64,000 nt of DNA from Tibeticola sediminis. GTDB taxonomy: Bacteria > Pseudomonadota > Gammaproteobacteria > Burkholderiales > Burkholderiaceae_C. The position numbers and the translations under genes are program-made. A model generated the notes under the pieces. The model saw nothing but the letters and a program-made list of their open reading frames with translations, made no database searches and was not told the origin of the DNA. Of the stretch, positions 56,777 through 64,000 are shown in pieces. The DNA lies in NCBI RefSeq assembly GCF_003843835.1, contig NZ_RKQL01000001.1, positions 372,001 through 436,000 of the forward strand, read 5' to 3'. Every line of letters starts with the position of its first letter. Position 1 is the stretch's first letter.

Positions 56777-58584
56777 GCCGCACCCCCGAGGTAGGCGTCG
56801 AGCACGCGCGGGTCGGCCTGCACCTGCGCGGGCGTGCCCTCGGCAATCACCGTGCCGAACTCGAGCACGGTCACCCGATCGGCCAGATTCATGACGAACT
56901 CCATATCGTGCTCCACCACCACGATGGCCAGACCCTCGCTGCGCAACTGCGCCAGCAGCGTGGCCAGCGCCTGCTTCTCCAGATGCCGCAGGCCCGCGGC
57001 CGGCTCGTCGAGCAACAGCACCGCGGGCTGGCTGGCCAGCGCGCGCGCAATCTCCACCACCCGCTGCTGGCCCAGCGCCAACGAGCCTGCGTTCTGCAGC
57101 GCATGCGCGCCCAAGCCGCAGCGCTCGATCTGACGGCGTGCCTCGGCCAGCAGCGCGGTCTCCTCGGCGCGGTCGAGGCGCAGCATGGCCGCCACCCAGC
57201 CGCGCCGCGCGCGCCGGTGCGCCCCCAGCGCCACGTTCTCCAGCACGCTGCGCGCGCCCAGCAGCCGCACATGCTGGAAGGTGCGCGAAAGACCCAGTGC
57301 CGCGTAAGCCCGAGCAGGCTGACCGTTCATGCGCTCGCCCATCAGGCGAACCTCGCCGCTGGTCGGCGCGTCCACGCCCGAAATCATGTTGAAAAACGTG
57401 CTCTTGCCTGCGCCGTTCGGGCCGATGAGCGCATGCACCTCGCCGGCCTTGACGTCGAAGTTCACCGCGTTGTTGGCGACCAGCCCGCCAAAACGCTTGG
57501 TCACGTCGGCGGCCTGCAGCACCACCGTGCCGCGCGCGGGGAGTTCGCGCGTGGGCAGCGCCGCTGCGGCGGCCGCAGCCGGGCGCGCAGCGGCGTCTGC
57601 ACGCCGCCAGCGCGCCGTCCAGGCGGCGATGCGCGGCCACAAGCCATCGGCAAAGCGCTGCAGCACCACCAGCATCAGCAGGCCGAAGACGATGATCTCG
57701 AAGTTGCCGCTGCTGCCCAACAGCCGGGGCAGGATGTCCTGCAATTGCTCCTTGAGCAGCGTGATGATGGCCGCGCCCAGCACCGCGCCCCAAAGATGGC
57801 CGACACCCCCCACCACGGCCATGAACAGGTACTCGATCCCGATGTGGATGTTGAACGGCGTCGGGTTCACGAAGCGCTGCATGTGCGCATACAGCCAGCC
57901 CGACACGCTCGCCAGCAGCGCCGCCAGAATGAACAGCTTGATGCGCTGGCGCGCCGTGTCCACGCCCATGGACTCGGCCATCACCCGAGCACCCTTGAGC
58001 GCACGGATGGCGCGGCCCTCGCGCGAATCGAGCAAGTTGTGCAGCCCCCATAGCGCCAACAGCAGCACCGCCCAGATCACCGGCCCGAGCACGCGCGGCG
58101 AGGCAAGCGAAAAGTCCCCCACCGTCAGCGCCGGCACGTTGGCCAGGCCGGTAAAGCCACCCAGCGCCTCCAGGTTGCCGAAGATGTAGTACAGGCTCAG
58201 GCCCCAGGCGATGGTGCCCAGCGGCAAGTAGTGGCCCGACAGGCGCAGCGTCACCGTGCCCAGCAGCCAGGCCACGGCATAGGTCAGCAGCAGACCCAGC
58301 GGCAGCCCGATCCAGGGCAGCCACGCCGCCGGCAGCACGCCGCCAAGCGTCTGCGCCACCCAGGGCGACGTGCTGAGCCAGGCCGTGGCATAGGCGCCCA
58401 GGCCGACGAAAGCCGCCTGCCCGAACGAGGTCATACCGCCAACGCCAGTGAGCATAACCAAACCGACCGCCACCAGCGAATACAGGCCGATGTAGTTGAG
58501 CTCGGTGACGGTGAAATCCGGCAACCACGGCCAAGACACGGCCAGCGCGGCCACCGCCAGCAGGGTGAGGGTGCGCGCGCTCAT
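56773..58584 (-). CDS. fused ABC permease-ATPase (LivM-LivG)
   Basis: A 603-aa protein joining a LivM-type permease (about residues 1-315, eight or more hydrophobic segments, including MTSFGQAAFVGLGAYATAWL and EYLFMAVVGGVGHLWGAVLG) to a LivG-type ATPase (about 355-603). An Ala/Arg-rich linker (about 328-350) connects them. The ATPase has Walker A GPNGAGKST near 388-396, LALGQQRVVEIARAL as signature, LLLDEPAAGL as Walker B and VVEHDMEFVM with the switch His. There is no stop or frame change between the halves, so the fusion is real at sequence level. It overlaps livH and livF by four bases each. Confidence 0.94.
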   Translation of the reverse strand: MSARTLTLLAVAALAVSWPWLPDFTVTELNYIGLYSLVAVGLVMLTGVGGMTSFGQAAFVGLGAYATAWLSTSPWVAQTLGGVLPAAWLPWIGLPLGLLLTYAVAWLLGTVTLRLSGHYLPLGTIAWGLSLYYIFGNLEALGGFTGLANVPALTVGDFSLASPRVLGPVIWAVLLLALWGLHNLLDSREGRAIRALKGARVMAESMGVDTARQRIKLFILAALLASVSGWLYAHMQRFVNPTPFNIHIGIEYLFMAVVGGVGHLWGAVLGAAIITLLKEQLQDILPRLLGSSGNFEIIVFGLLMLVVLQRFADGLWPRIAAWTARWRRADAAARPAAAAAAALPTRELPARGTVVLQAADVTKRFGGLVANNAVNFDVKAGEVHALIGPNGAGKSTFFNMISGVDAPTSGEVRLMGERMNGQPARAYAALGLSRTFQHVRLLGARSVLENVALGAHRRARRGWVAAMLRLDRAEETALLAEARRQIERCGLGAHALQNAGSLALGQQRVVEIARALASQPAVLLLDEPAAGLRHLEKQALATLLAQLRSEGLAIVVVEHDMEFVMNLADRVTVLEFGTVIAEGTPAQVQADPRVLDAYLGGAA

Positions 58585-59615
58585 TCTTCGTCCTCCTCCA
58601 CCGTGTGGCTGCGCAGCGAGCGCCACCACAGCACCGGGATGATGAGGGTGAACACCAGCACCTCCTTGTATGCACTGGCCCAGAACGAGGAGAACGCCTC
58701 CAACTGCCCCACCAGCAGGGCCCCAGCCAGCGCCAGCGGGTAGCTGGCGAGCCCGCCGACGATGGCGGCAACGAAACCCTTGAGGCCGATCAGGAAGCCG
58801 GTGTCGTAATAAATCGTGGTGATGGGTGCAATCATCAGCCCCGACACCGCGCCGATGAGCGCAGCCAGCGCGAAGCTCACGTCTCCGGCGAGTTCGGTCG
58901 GAATGCCCATCAGCCGCGCGCCCACCCGGTTCATGGCGGTGGCACGCAAGGCCTTGCCAATGATGGAGCGCTCGAAGAACCCGAACATGGCCAGCACCAG
59001 CACCGCCGTGAGCGCGATGACCACCAGCGACTGCCCCGTCACCGGCACGCCGAACCAGTCCATGCGCGCCTCGGAGAACGCCGGCGTGCGCGAGCCCTCG
59101 GCACCGAAGAACAGCAGCCCCAGCCCCACCAGCACCCCATGCAGCGCCACCGAGACGATGAGCAGCATCAACACGGTCGCATGCGCCAGCGGCCGGTAGG
59201 CCAGCCGGTACAACAGCGGCCCCAGCGGCGTGATCAGCAGCAGCGTCACCAAGGCCTGCGCCCACACCGAAGTCGGCCGCCACAGCAGCACTGCGGCGCA
59301 GGCCAACGCGGGCAGGCCCACCGTCCAAACCAGGGTCGAACCCCAGTCCACCGGGGCGCCGCGCTGGTGCCGCCAGGCCTCCACCACCAGCGTGGCCACG
59401 GCCAGCGCCAGCAGCAGCCACAGCGTGGCGGGCGTGCGTGCCCCGCCCTGCAGCATGGCCATCGAGAGCGCAGCGAAGGTAACAAACTCACCCTGGCCGA
59501 TGAAGATCACCCGCGTGACCGAGAACACCAGCACCAGCGCGAGCGCCATCAGCGCGTACACCGCGCCGTTGACCAGCCCATCCTGGCCCAGCATCAGGGC
59601 AATTTGTGCATCCAT
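58581..59615 (-). CDS. livH: branched-chain amino acid type ABC permease LivH
   Basis: A 344-aa membrane permease with about eight hydrophobic segments. Family stretches are GLVNGAVYALMALALVLVFSVTRVIFIGQGEFVTF (in parts), AMNRVGARLMGIPTELAGDVSFALAALIGAVSGLM (in parts) and YYDTGFLIGLKGFVAAIVGGLASYP. The ATG at 59615 gives the usual N-terminus; its first base is the edge of the TTGAA flank of a family B element, so the native leader of this gene has been displaced. Only a weak AGG precedes the start inside the element. The stop overlaps the LivMG start. Confidence 0.94.
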   Translation of the reverse strand: MDAQIALMLGQDGLVNGAVYALMALALVLVFSVTRVIFIGQGEFVTFAALSMAMLQGGARTPATLWLLLALAVATLVVEAWRHQRGAPVDWGSTLVWTVGLPALACAAVLLWRPTSVWAQALVTLLLITPLGPLLYRLAYRPLAHATVLMLLIVSVALHGVLVGLGLLFFGAEGSRTPAFSEARMDWFGVPVTGQSLVVIALTAVLVLAMFGFFERSIIGKALRATAMNRVGARLMGIPTELAGDVSFALAALIGAVSGLMIAPITTIYYDTGFLIGLKGFVAAIVGGLASYPLALAGALLVGQLEAFSSFWASAYKEVLVFTLIIPVLWWRSLRSHTVEEDEE

Positions 59616-59619
59616 TGAA

Positions 59620-59854
59620 CCTAAATCCGGCAGTTGGGCGCGCCTGGGCGGGTCGTCATCGGGCGCGCGGGCAAGGCGCAAACCACAGCCATGGCGCTCG
59701 CCATGGCGAGGATTTGCAACGCCGCCCCCGCGCCCGAGGGCGACTCGAACGGGTGCGCAGCGCTCACCCAAACGGTGAACGGCCTGCGCACCGAAAATTG
59801 CTTAAACATCAACACCTTGCCTTTCGCGAGAAGCGGTCAACTGCCGGATTTAGG
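59620..59854 (-). mobile_element. family B MITE-like element abutting the livH start codon (235 bp)
   Basis: Same terminal inverted repeats (CCTAAATCCGGCAGTTG / CAACTGCCGGATTTAGG), same 235-bp length and same TTGAA flanks (59615-59619 and 59855-59859) as the copy at 45763-45997. The shared hairpin module is at 59674-59721 with stem CCATGGCG/CGCCATGG. It lies in the livK-livH intergenic space, so the operon must be transcribed through it or livH restarted within or after it. Confidence 0.9.
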
Positions 59855-59859
59855 TTGAA

Positions 59860-60052
59860 GAAGCTCTGAAGAGCCGCAGCAGGTTCGGCCGGAAGGTGAG
59901 AGTCGGGCGAGCTCAGGCCGACGACGGCGCACCGATGAACCGGGGCTTGCGCCAGCGGCGCTGGCCCGCCGCCACGCGACGTGTGGAGTCGCGGGCACGG
60001 CCAGGCTCAAGGCGGCCCGAGCGCCCGCCAGCCGACCTGCCCGCCCTCGCGC
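59860..60052. other. rest of the livK-livH gap
   Basis: GC-rich sequence between element B and the livK stop. No ORF with family features, no terminator with a T run and no clear promoter was seen. Confidence 0.4.
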
Positions 60053-61198
60053 TCAGGGCTGGTACTTCCAGGTGCCGTTTTCGATCTTGACCATCACGCG
60101 CGCGCGCTGATCCAGACCCAGGTGATCGGTCGGCGACATGTTGAAGATGCCGTGCGCGCCGGGCATTTCCTTCACGCCCTCGAGTGCGTCGCGCAGCGCG
60201 GCGCGGAACTCAGGCGTGCCCGGCTGCGCCTTCTTCAGCGCCACCGGAACCGCACTCGCCATCAGCAGGCCCGCATCCCAGGCATGAGCGCCGAAGGTGG
60301 ACACGCTGCCCTTGCCGTGCGCGGCTTCATAGGCGGCGACGTAGGCCATGGCCGACTTCTTCACCGGGTTGGTGGCGGGCAACTGGTCGGCCACCAGCAC
60401 CGGGCCGGCGGGCAGGAAGGTGCCCTCGCAGTCCTTGCCACACACGCGCAGGAAGTCGGCATTGGCCACGCCGTGCGTCTGGTACATCTTGCCGGCGTAG
60501 CCGCGCTCCTTGAGCGTCTTTTGCGGCAGCGCGGCGGGCGTGCCCGAGCCGGCCACCAGCACCGCATCGGGCTTGGCGGCGAGGATCTTGAGCACCTGAC
60601 CGGTGACGGAGGTGTCGTTGCGGGCATAACGCTCGTTGGCGACGATTTTGAGCTTCTTCAGATCCGCGGCCTTGGCGAACTCGCGCGCCCAGCCCTCGCC
60701 ATACGCGTCGGAAAAACCAATGAAGGCCACCGTCTGCACGCCGTGGTTGGCCATGTGCTCGGCAATGGCGAGCGACATCATGATGTCGTTCTGCGGCGTC
60801 TTGTAGACCCAGCGCTTCTTCGCATCCACCGGTTCGACAATGGCGGCCGAGGCGGCGAACGAGATCATCGGCGTCTTGGCCTCCGACACGGCGTCGATCA
60901 TGGCCAGCGAGTTGGGCGTGATCGTCGAGCCCATGATGAGATCGACCTTGTTTTCCGCAATCAGCTTGCGCGTGTTCGACACCGCGGCCGTGGTGTCCGA
61001 GGCATCGTCGAGCACGATGTAGTTGATCTTCTGCCCGGCGATCGTCTTGGGCATGAGCGCAATCGTGTTCTTCTCGGGAATGCCGAGCGAGGCCGCCGGC
61101 CCGGTGGCCGAGACGGTGACGCCGACGTTGATGTCGGCCAGCGCGACCAGCGAGGCCCCCGCGGCGAGCGCTGCGACGAGAACTTTCTTCAGCTTCAT
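60053..61198 (-). CDS. livK: branched-chain amino acid type ABC transporter substrate-binding protein
   Basis: A 381-aa periplasmic binding protein of the LivK/Leu-Ile-Val family. Signal peptide MKLKKVLVAALAAGASLVALA. Domain features are VGVTVSATGPAASLGIPEKNTIALMP (in parts), SNTRKLIAENKVDLIMGST, FIGFSDAYGEGWAREFAKAAD and KMYQTHGVANADFLRV. Related proteins bind aromatic acids such as benzoate or phenylacetate as well as amino acids. GGAGA lies upstream of ATG 61198. A perfect 14-bp palindrome 64 bases upstream is a likely operator. It opens the liv-paaZ group, with a 437-bp gap to livH filled mostly by an element. Confidence 0.93.
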   Translation of the reverse strand: MKLKKVLVAALAAGASLVALADINVGVTVSATGPAASLGIPEKNTIALMPKTIAGQKINYIVLDDASDTTAAVSNTRKLIAENKVDLIMGSTITPNSLAMIDAVSEAKTPMISFAASAAIVEPVDAKKRWVYKTPQNDIMMSLAIAEHMANHGVQTVAFIGFSDAYGEGWAREFAKAADLKKLKIVANERYARNDTSVTGQVLKILAAKPDAVLVAGSGTPAALPQKTLKERGYAGKMYQTHGVANADFLRVCGKDCEGTFLPAGPVLVADQLPATNPVKKSAMAYVAAYEAAHGKGSVSTFGAHAWDAGLLMASAVPVALKKAQPGTPEFRAALRDALEGVKEMPGAHGIFNMSPTDHLGLDQRARVMVKIENGTWKYQP

Positions 61199-61261
61199 GG
61201 TGCTTGTCTCCAAGGGTGAGGGATCGGGCAGCGACCGCCATCGGCCGGCTTTGATTCATTA

Positions 61262-61275
61262 ACCGACCGGTCGGT
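61262..61275. promoter_or_regulatory. TetR-type operator palindrome upstream of livK
   Basis: ACCGACCGGTCGGT is a perfect 14-bp palindrome. Palindromes of this kind are typical of TetR-family repressors, including PaaR of phenylacetate pathways (recalled, not checked). It fits the paaZ-containing operon. Confidence 0.65.
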
Positions 61276-61444
61276 CTGCGAAACAAATTCTAGCCGTCAC
61301 ACAGCCCATCGCAGCCCATCGAGACTCAGGGTATTCCCGCGCCAAGCGCAGGCCTACCGCCCCGCTGCGCAGAGCCCCCGAGGTGCAGGCAAGGCTCCCG
61401 GCAGGGCCGCCCTAGAATCGCCGTACTCTGAAGGAAGTGCTCGC

Positions 61445-62455
61445 ATGAACATTCTCGTCACCGGCGGCGCCGGATATATCGGCTCGCATACCTGCTTGCA
61501 ATTGCTTGAAAAGGGCCACGACGTCGTCGTCTACGACAACTTCTCCAACAGCCACCCCGAAGCGCTGAAACGGGTCGAACGGCTGGCCGGTCGCACGCTG
61601 ACGGTCGTCCGGGCAGACATCCGGGACGAGGCTGCGGTCGAGCACGCGCTGCGCACGCACGGCTGCACCGCGGTGATTCATTTTGCGGGCCTCAAGGCGG
61701 TCGGCGAGTCGGTGCAGAAACCCCTCGAGTACTACGACCACAACTTCATCGGCACGCATCGCCTTCTGCGCGCCATGCGCAGCTGCGGCGTGCACACGAT
61801 CGTGTTCAGTTCGTCAGCCACCGTCTATGGCGAGCCGCAACGGTTGCCGCTCACCGAGGATCATCCGCTCTCAGCGACCAATCCCTACGGCCGCACCAAG
61901 CTGTTCATCGAGGAGATGCTGCGCGACCTGTACCGGGCCGAGCCGCATTGGCGCATCGCCATCCTGCGCTACTTCAACCCCGTCGGCGCCCACGAAAGCG
62001 GCCTGATCGGTGAGGACCCGCAAGGCACGCCGAACAACCTCATGCCCTACGTGGCCCAGGTCGCCATCGGCCGACGGGACCACCTCAATGTCTGGGGCAA
62101 CGACTACCCGACCCCCGATGGAACCGGGGTGCGCGACTACATCCACGTCGTCGACCTGGCCCGAGGTCACCTCGCCGCGCTCGAGCGGCTCGACACGCCC
62201 AAGGTGCTGACCGTCAACCTCGGCACCGGCCGGGGCTACAGCGTGCTGGAAGTCGTGCGCGCCTTCGAACGCGCCAGCGGCCGCCCGGTGCCCTACGTCA
62301 TCCAGCCGCGCCGCCCCGGCGACGTCGCCGCCTGTTACGCCGACCCCACGCAGGCGCGCGAACAACTGGGCTGGCAAGCCGAACACGACCTCGGCCGCAT
62401 GTGCGCCGACGCCTGGCGCTGGCAGCAGCAAAACCCCGAGGGCTACGCGCCCTGA
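61445..62455 (+). CDS. galE: UDP-glucose 4-epimerase
   Basis: A 336-aa extended SDR that interconverts UDP-glucose and UDP-galactose (and possibly the N-acetyl forms). NAD site TGGAGYIGS is at 6-14, VVYDNFSNS follows, catalytic Ser in SSSATVYG and YxxxK in NPYGRTK near 149-153, and [18 protein letters not shown] and [17 protein letters not shown] are family hallmarks. GAAGGAA lies upstream of ATG 61445. Its 3' end overlaps pelG by 13 bp in convergent orientation. UDP-sugars made here could feed the Pel polysaccharide made by the neighbouring operon. Confidence 0.97.
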   Translation: MNILVTGGAGYIGSHTCLQLLEKGHDVVVYDNFSNSHPEALKRVERLAGRTLTVVRADIRDEAAVEHALRTHGCTAVIHFAGLKAVGESVQKPLEYYDHNFIGTHRLLRAMRSCGVHTIVFSSSATVYGEPQRLPLTEDHPLSATNPYGRTKLFIEEMLRDLYRAEPHWRIAILRYFNPVGAHESGLIGEDPQGTPNNLMPYVAQVAIGRRDHLNVWGNDYPTPDGTGVRDYIHVVDLARGHLAALERLDTPKVLTVNLGTGRGYSVLEVVRAFERASGRPVPYVIQPRRPGDVAACYADPTQAREQLGWQAEHDLGRMCADAWRWQQQNPEGYAP

Positions 62456-63819
62456 AGCATGAAGGTGCGGTATTCCAACTGGCGCAACAGCCGCTGCACC
62501 ATCGCCAAACCGATGAGCAGGGTGATCAACAGCGCCAGCGCAAACCCATAGCCAAAAAACACTGGTCCCAAGCGAACCGAAGCCAGGCTGAGACCGAAAT
62601 TCAACACGACCAGAATCGCCGTGAGCGCGACCACGGCCTTGCGACGATCGAGGTAGAAAAACACGTTGAGCACGGCCAGCAACAAGACCTGGAAGCTCGC
62701 AGCGGTGGCTTGCACCAGGAACAACGGAATGTAGAGCTCGCTGATCCCGATCCAGCGGAACAGCGGCACCACGAAAGTCGTCAACGCCAGCAGCGTGATC
62801 GCCTGGACCTTGATGATTTGATAGACCCCCTCGCGCACCGTCTCCTGCATTCGGTCGTGGTAGCGGGCGATGTCCGAGAGCGACCCGCCCGAACGCACCG
62901 CGGTATAGAACCGGTCATACCACTCGACGAAATCGGTTTCGAACTTCACGAGAAACACCCCCATGCCCGGAATGACGCAGAGGTAGGCCAGAAACACCGG
63001 CAAGTCGTAGATCGGCGAGGCCCGAAGCACGCCAATGACGGGTTCGGAGGTTTCGGGCGTGAACCAAAACACCAGCTTGTCGGCCCAAACCCCCAAGTTG
63101 TAGAGCGTCCCGCCCAGCAACAGGCTGCGGTACATCGCACGAGGCTCGAAGCAGGCCATCGAAATCGGTTGGCGCGGCGGAAAGTTGCGCAGCACGAGGG
63201 TCATCATGCCCACCCACATCAAGAACTGTCCGCCAAGAAAACCGGCCAGCAGCCCCTCGAGGTTCCAAGCGCGCCCCACCCAGGCAAAAACCACCGAAAC
63301 GCCATAGCCCAGCGCATACAGCGCGACGATGGCTTTGTAGTATTTCAAGCCCGAGAGAAACACCGTCACGACCCAGATGTCGCACAGCAAGGGCAAGCCC
63401 GCGACGATCAAGACTCGGTACAGGTTGGATTGCGCGGGAAAGAGGAGCCAAGCCACCACCCAGCCGATCGCGCCAGCAACGGCCGTCGTCACCAGCAAAA
63501 CCCCCAGGAAGGCCGAGGCCACGGTGTCGTCCCGCTTGGCAAACAAGGCATCTGCGACCCACCGCGTAAAGCCCAGCTGGATACCGCCGGACAAAATCAA
63601 GGAGGACATGATCAGATAGGTCACCGTGACCTGGAATTGCGTGATGCGCGAATCGGGCAAAACCACGCCGAGCGACAGCCCGCCAATGACGATCAGACCC
63701 AGAATGGAAAAAACCCAGGGCCCGGAGCTGATGATCGACGCATAGCCATAGGCGCGCAACAAACCCAGATAGGTTTCGTTGCGCAGCAGCTTGCGAAGTT
63801 CGAACCCGATACCCGCCAT
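62443..63819 (-). CDS. pelG: Pel exopolysaccharide membrane protein PelG
   Basis: A 458-aa inner-membrane protein with about twelve hydrophobic segments, of the Wzx-like MOP superfamily. PelG with PelD, PelE and PelF forms the synthase complex that makes and exports the cationic biofilm polysaccharide Pel. The N-terminus [24 protein letters not shown] (in parts) and [15 protein letters not shown] are characteristic, as are [16 protein letters not shown] and [17 protein letters not shown]. The TGATG overlap with the preceding gene shows coupling to pelF. It is the last gene of the minus-strand operon here. Confidence 0.9.
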   Translation of the reverse strand: MAGIGFELRKLLRNETYLGLLRAYGYASIISSGPWVFSILGLIVIGGLSLGVVLPDSRITQFQVTVTYLIMSSLILSGGIQLGFTRWVADALFAKRDDTVASAFLGVLLVTTAVAGAIGWVVAWLLFPAQSNLYRVLIVAGLPLLCDIWVVTVFLSGLKYYKAIVALYALGYGVSVVFAWVGRAWNLEGLLAGFLGGQFLMWVGMMTLVLRNFPPRQPISMACFEPRAMYRSLLLGGTLYNLGVWADKLVFWFTPETSEPVIGVLRASPIYDLPVFLAYLCVIPGMGVFLVKFETDFVEWYDRFYTAVRSGGSLSDIARYHDRMQETVREGVYQIIKVQAITLLALTTFVVPLFRWIGISELYIPLFLVQATAASFQVLLLAVLNVFFYLDRRKAVVALTAILVVLNFGLSLASVRLGPVFFGYGFALALLITLLIGLAMVQRLLRQLEYRTFMLQGA

Positions 63820-64000
63820 CAGCCCCTCCCGATGTCAGACGCCAGCCCGGCCGGCGTGGGCTCGGGCAATGGACGGCCTTCGCGGATGACGCTGGCAATG
63901 TAACCTCGCGGCCGCTGTGCGCCCGCGCTGCGCGCCAAGGCGTCTTCGTAGATGGCCCGATATTTCCCAAACATCAGGGGTTGCGTGTAGTAGCGCTCCA
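63819..64000 (-). CDS. pelF: Pel polysaccharide glycosyltransferase PelF, C-terminal end (cut by window edge)
   Basis: About 60 codons on the minus strand end at TGA 63821-63819, overlapping the pelG ATG by one base (TGATG). The encoded end (ERYYTQPLMFGKYRAIYEDAL, shown in part) looks like the last helices of a GT4 glycosyltransferase followed by a disordered tail. PelF is the UDP-GlcNAc/GalNAc-using polymerase of the Pel system and normally lies directly before pelG. The assignment rests on position plus this short stretch. Confidence 0.7.
   Translation of the reverse strand, partial: ERYYTQPLMFGKYRAIYEDALARSAGAQRPRGYIASVIREGRPLPEPTPAGLASDIGRG

Overview
The window is GC-rich, densely coding bacterial DNA. 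Its gene content points to a betaproteobacterium of the order Burkholderiales, probably Comamonadaceae or a close relative. The pointers are the accA-tilS-lysC order, an EarP glycosyltransferase beside an Arg32-type EF-P, a phasin, a grpE-dnaK-dnaJ block with sigma32-type promoters, a pel exopolysaccharide end and a branched-chain-type ABC/paaZ cluster. The genus cannot be fixed from the sequence alone. No rRNA, tRNA, CRISPR array, prophage or intact transposase gene was seen.

Layout. 1-4728 (minus): lysC (cut by the window edge), tilS, accA, a DNA glycosylase and cysS. 4896-10094 (plus): a TPR protein, an L,D-transpeptidase, two cyclophilins, lpxH and mtfA. 10055-13821 (minus): a compact six-gene cluster (Roadblock/LC7, PAS, cytoplasmic PhnD-like binding protein, three unrecognised proteins) that looks like an uncharacterised signalling unit. 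13899-18729 (minus): a QseBC-like two-component pair and a large DUF349 protein. 19192-23639 (plus): an HxlR regulator and the grpE-dnaK-dnaJ chaperone block. 23735-29820 (plus): a beta-CASP RNase-like protein, EptA, EarP, EF-P and a LOG-family enzyme. 29837-37187 (minus): an exported protein, a membrane methyltransferase, RmuC, a hydroxyacid dehydrogenase, an NhaD-like antiporter, a nitroreductase and a thioesterase. 37447-43789 (plus): phasin, an SDR dehydrogenase, a sulfonate/nitrate-type ABC importer and gamma-glutamyltransferase. 43848-49140 (plus): dnaG, rpoD and a small repeat protein. 49232-61198: aromatic amino acid / phenylacetate catabolism (indolepyruvate ferredoxin oxidoreductase, Lrp regulator, paaZ and a liv-type ABC transporter with a fused LivM-LivG protein). 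61445-64000: galE converging on pelG and the end of pelF.

The most unusual content is a set of small non-autonomous repeats. Family A (full length 167 bp, ends TAAGGCAACGCTGAA.../...TTCAGCGTTGCCCTA) occurs at 27175-27341 and 53682-53848, in shortened form at 19041-19127 and 38005-38053, and as a remnant at 19573-19602. Family B (235 bp, 17-bp terminal inverted repeats, flanked both times by TTGAA) occurs at 45763-45997 and 59620-59854. The two families have different ends but share the same roughly 48-bp internal hairpin module, whose stem covaries. A third repeat of about 48 bp (family C) occurs three times, twice within 20 bp of a full-length A copy. One A copy is inserted in frame inside earP and adds about 55 residues without a stop codon. 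Others sit exactly on gene boundaries: the stop codon of paaZ, the dnaG stop with the rpoD promoter region, and the start codon of livH.

Functional links: EarP rhamnosylates Arg32 of EF-P and the two genes are neighbours. IOR, Lrp, PaaZ and the Liv transporter fit import and degradation of aromatic acids or amino acids through phenylacetyl-CoA, with a perfect TetR-type palindrome upstream of livK. Regulatory sequence readable by eye includes two sigma32 promoters, three rho-independent terminators, several operator-like palindromes and one candidate small RNA (about 38121-38245).
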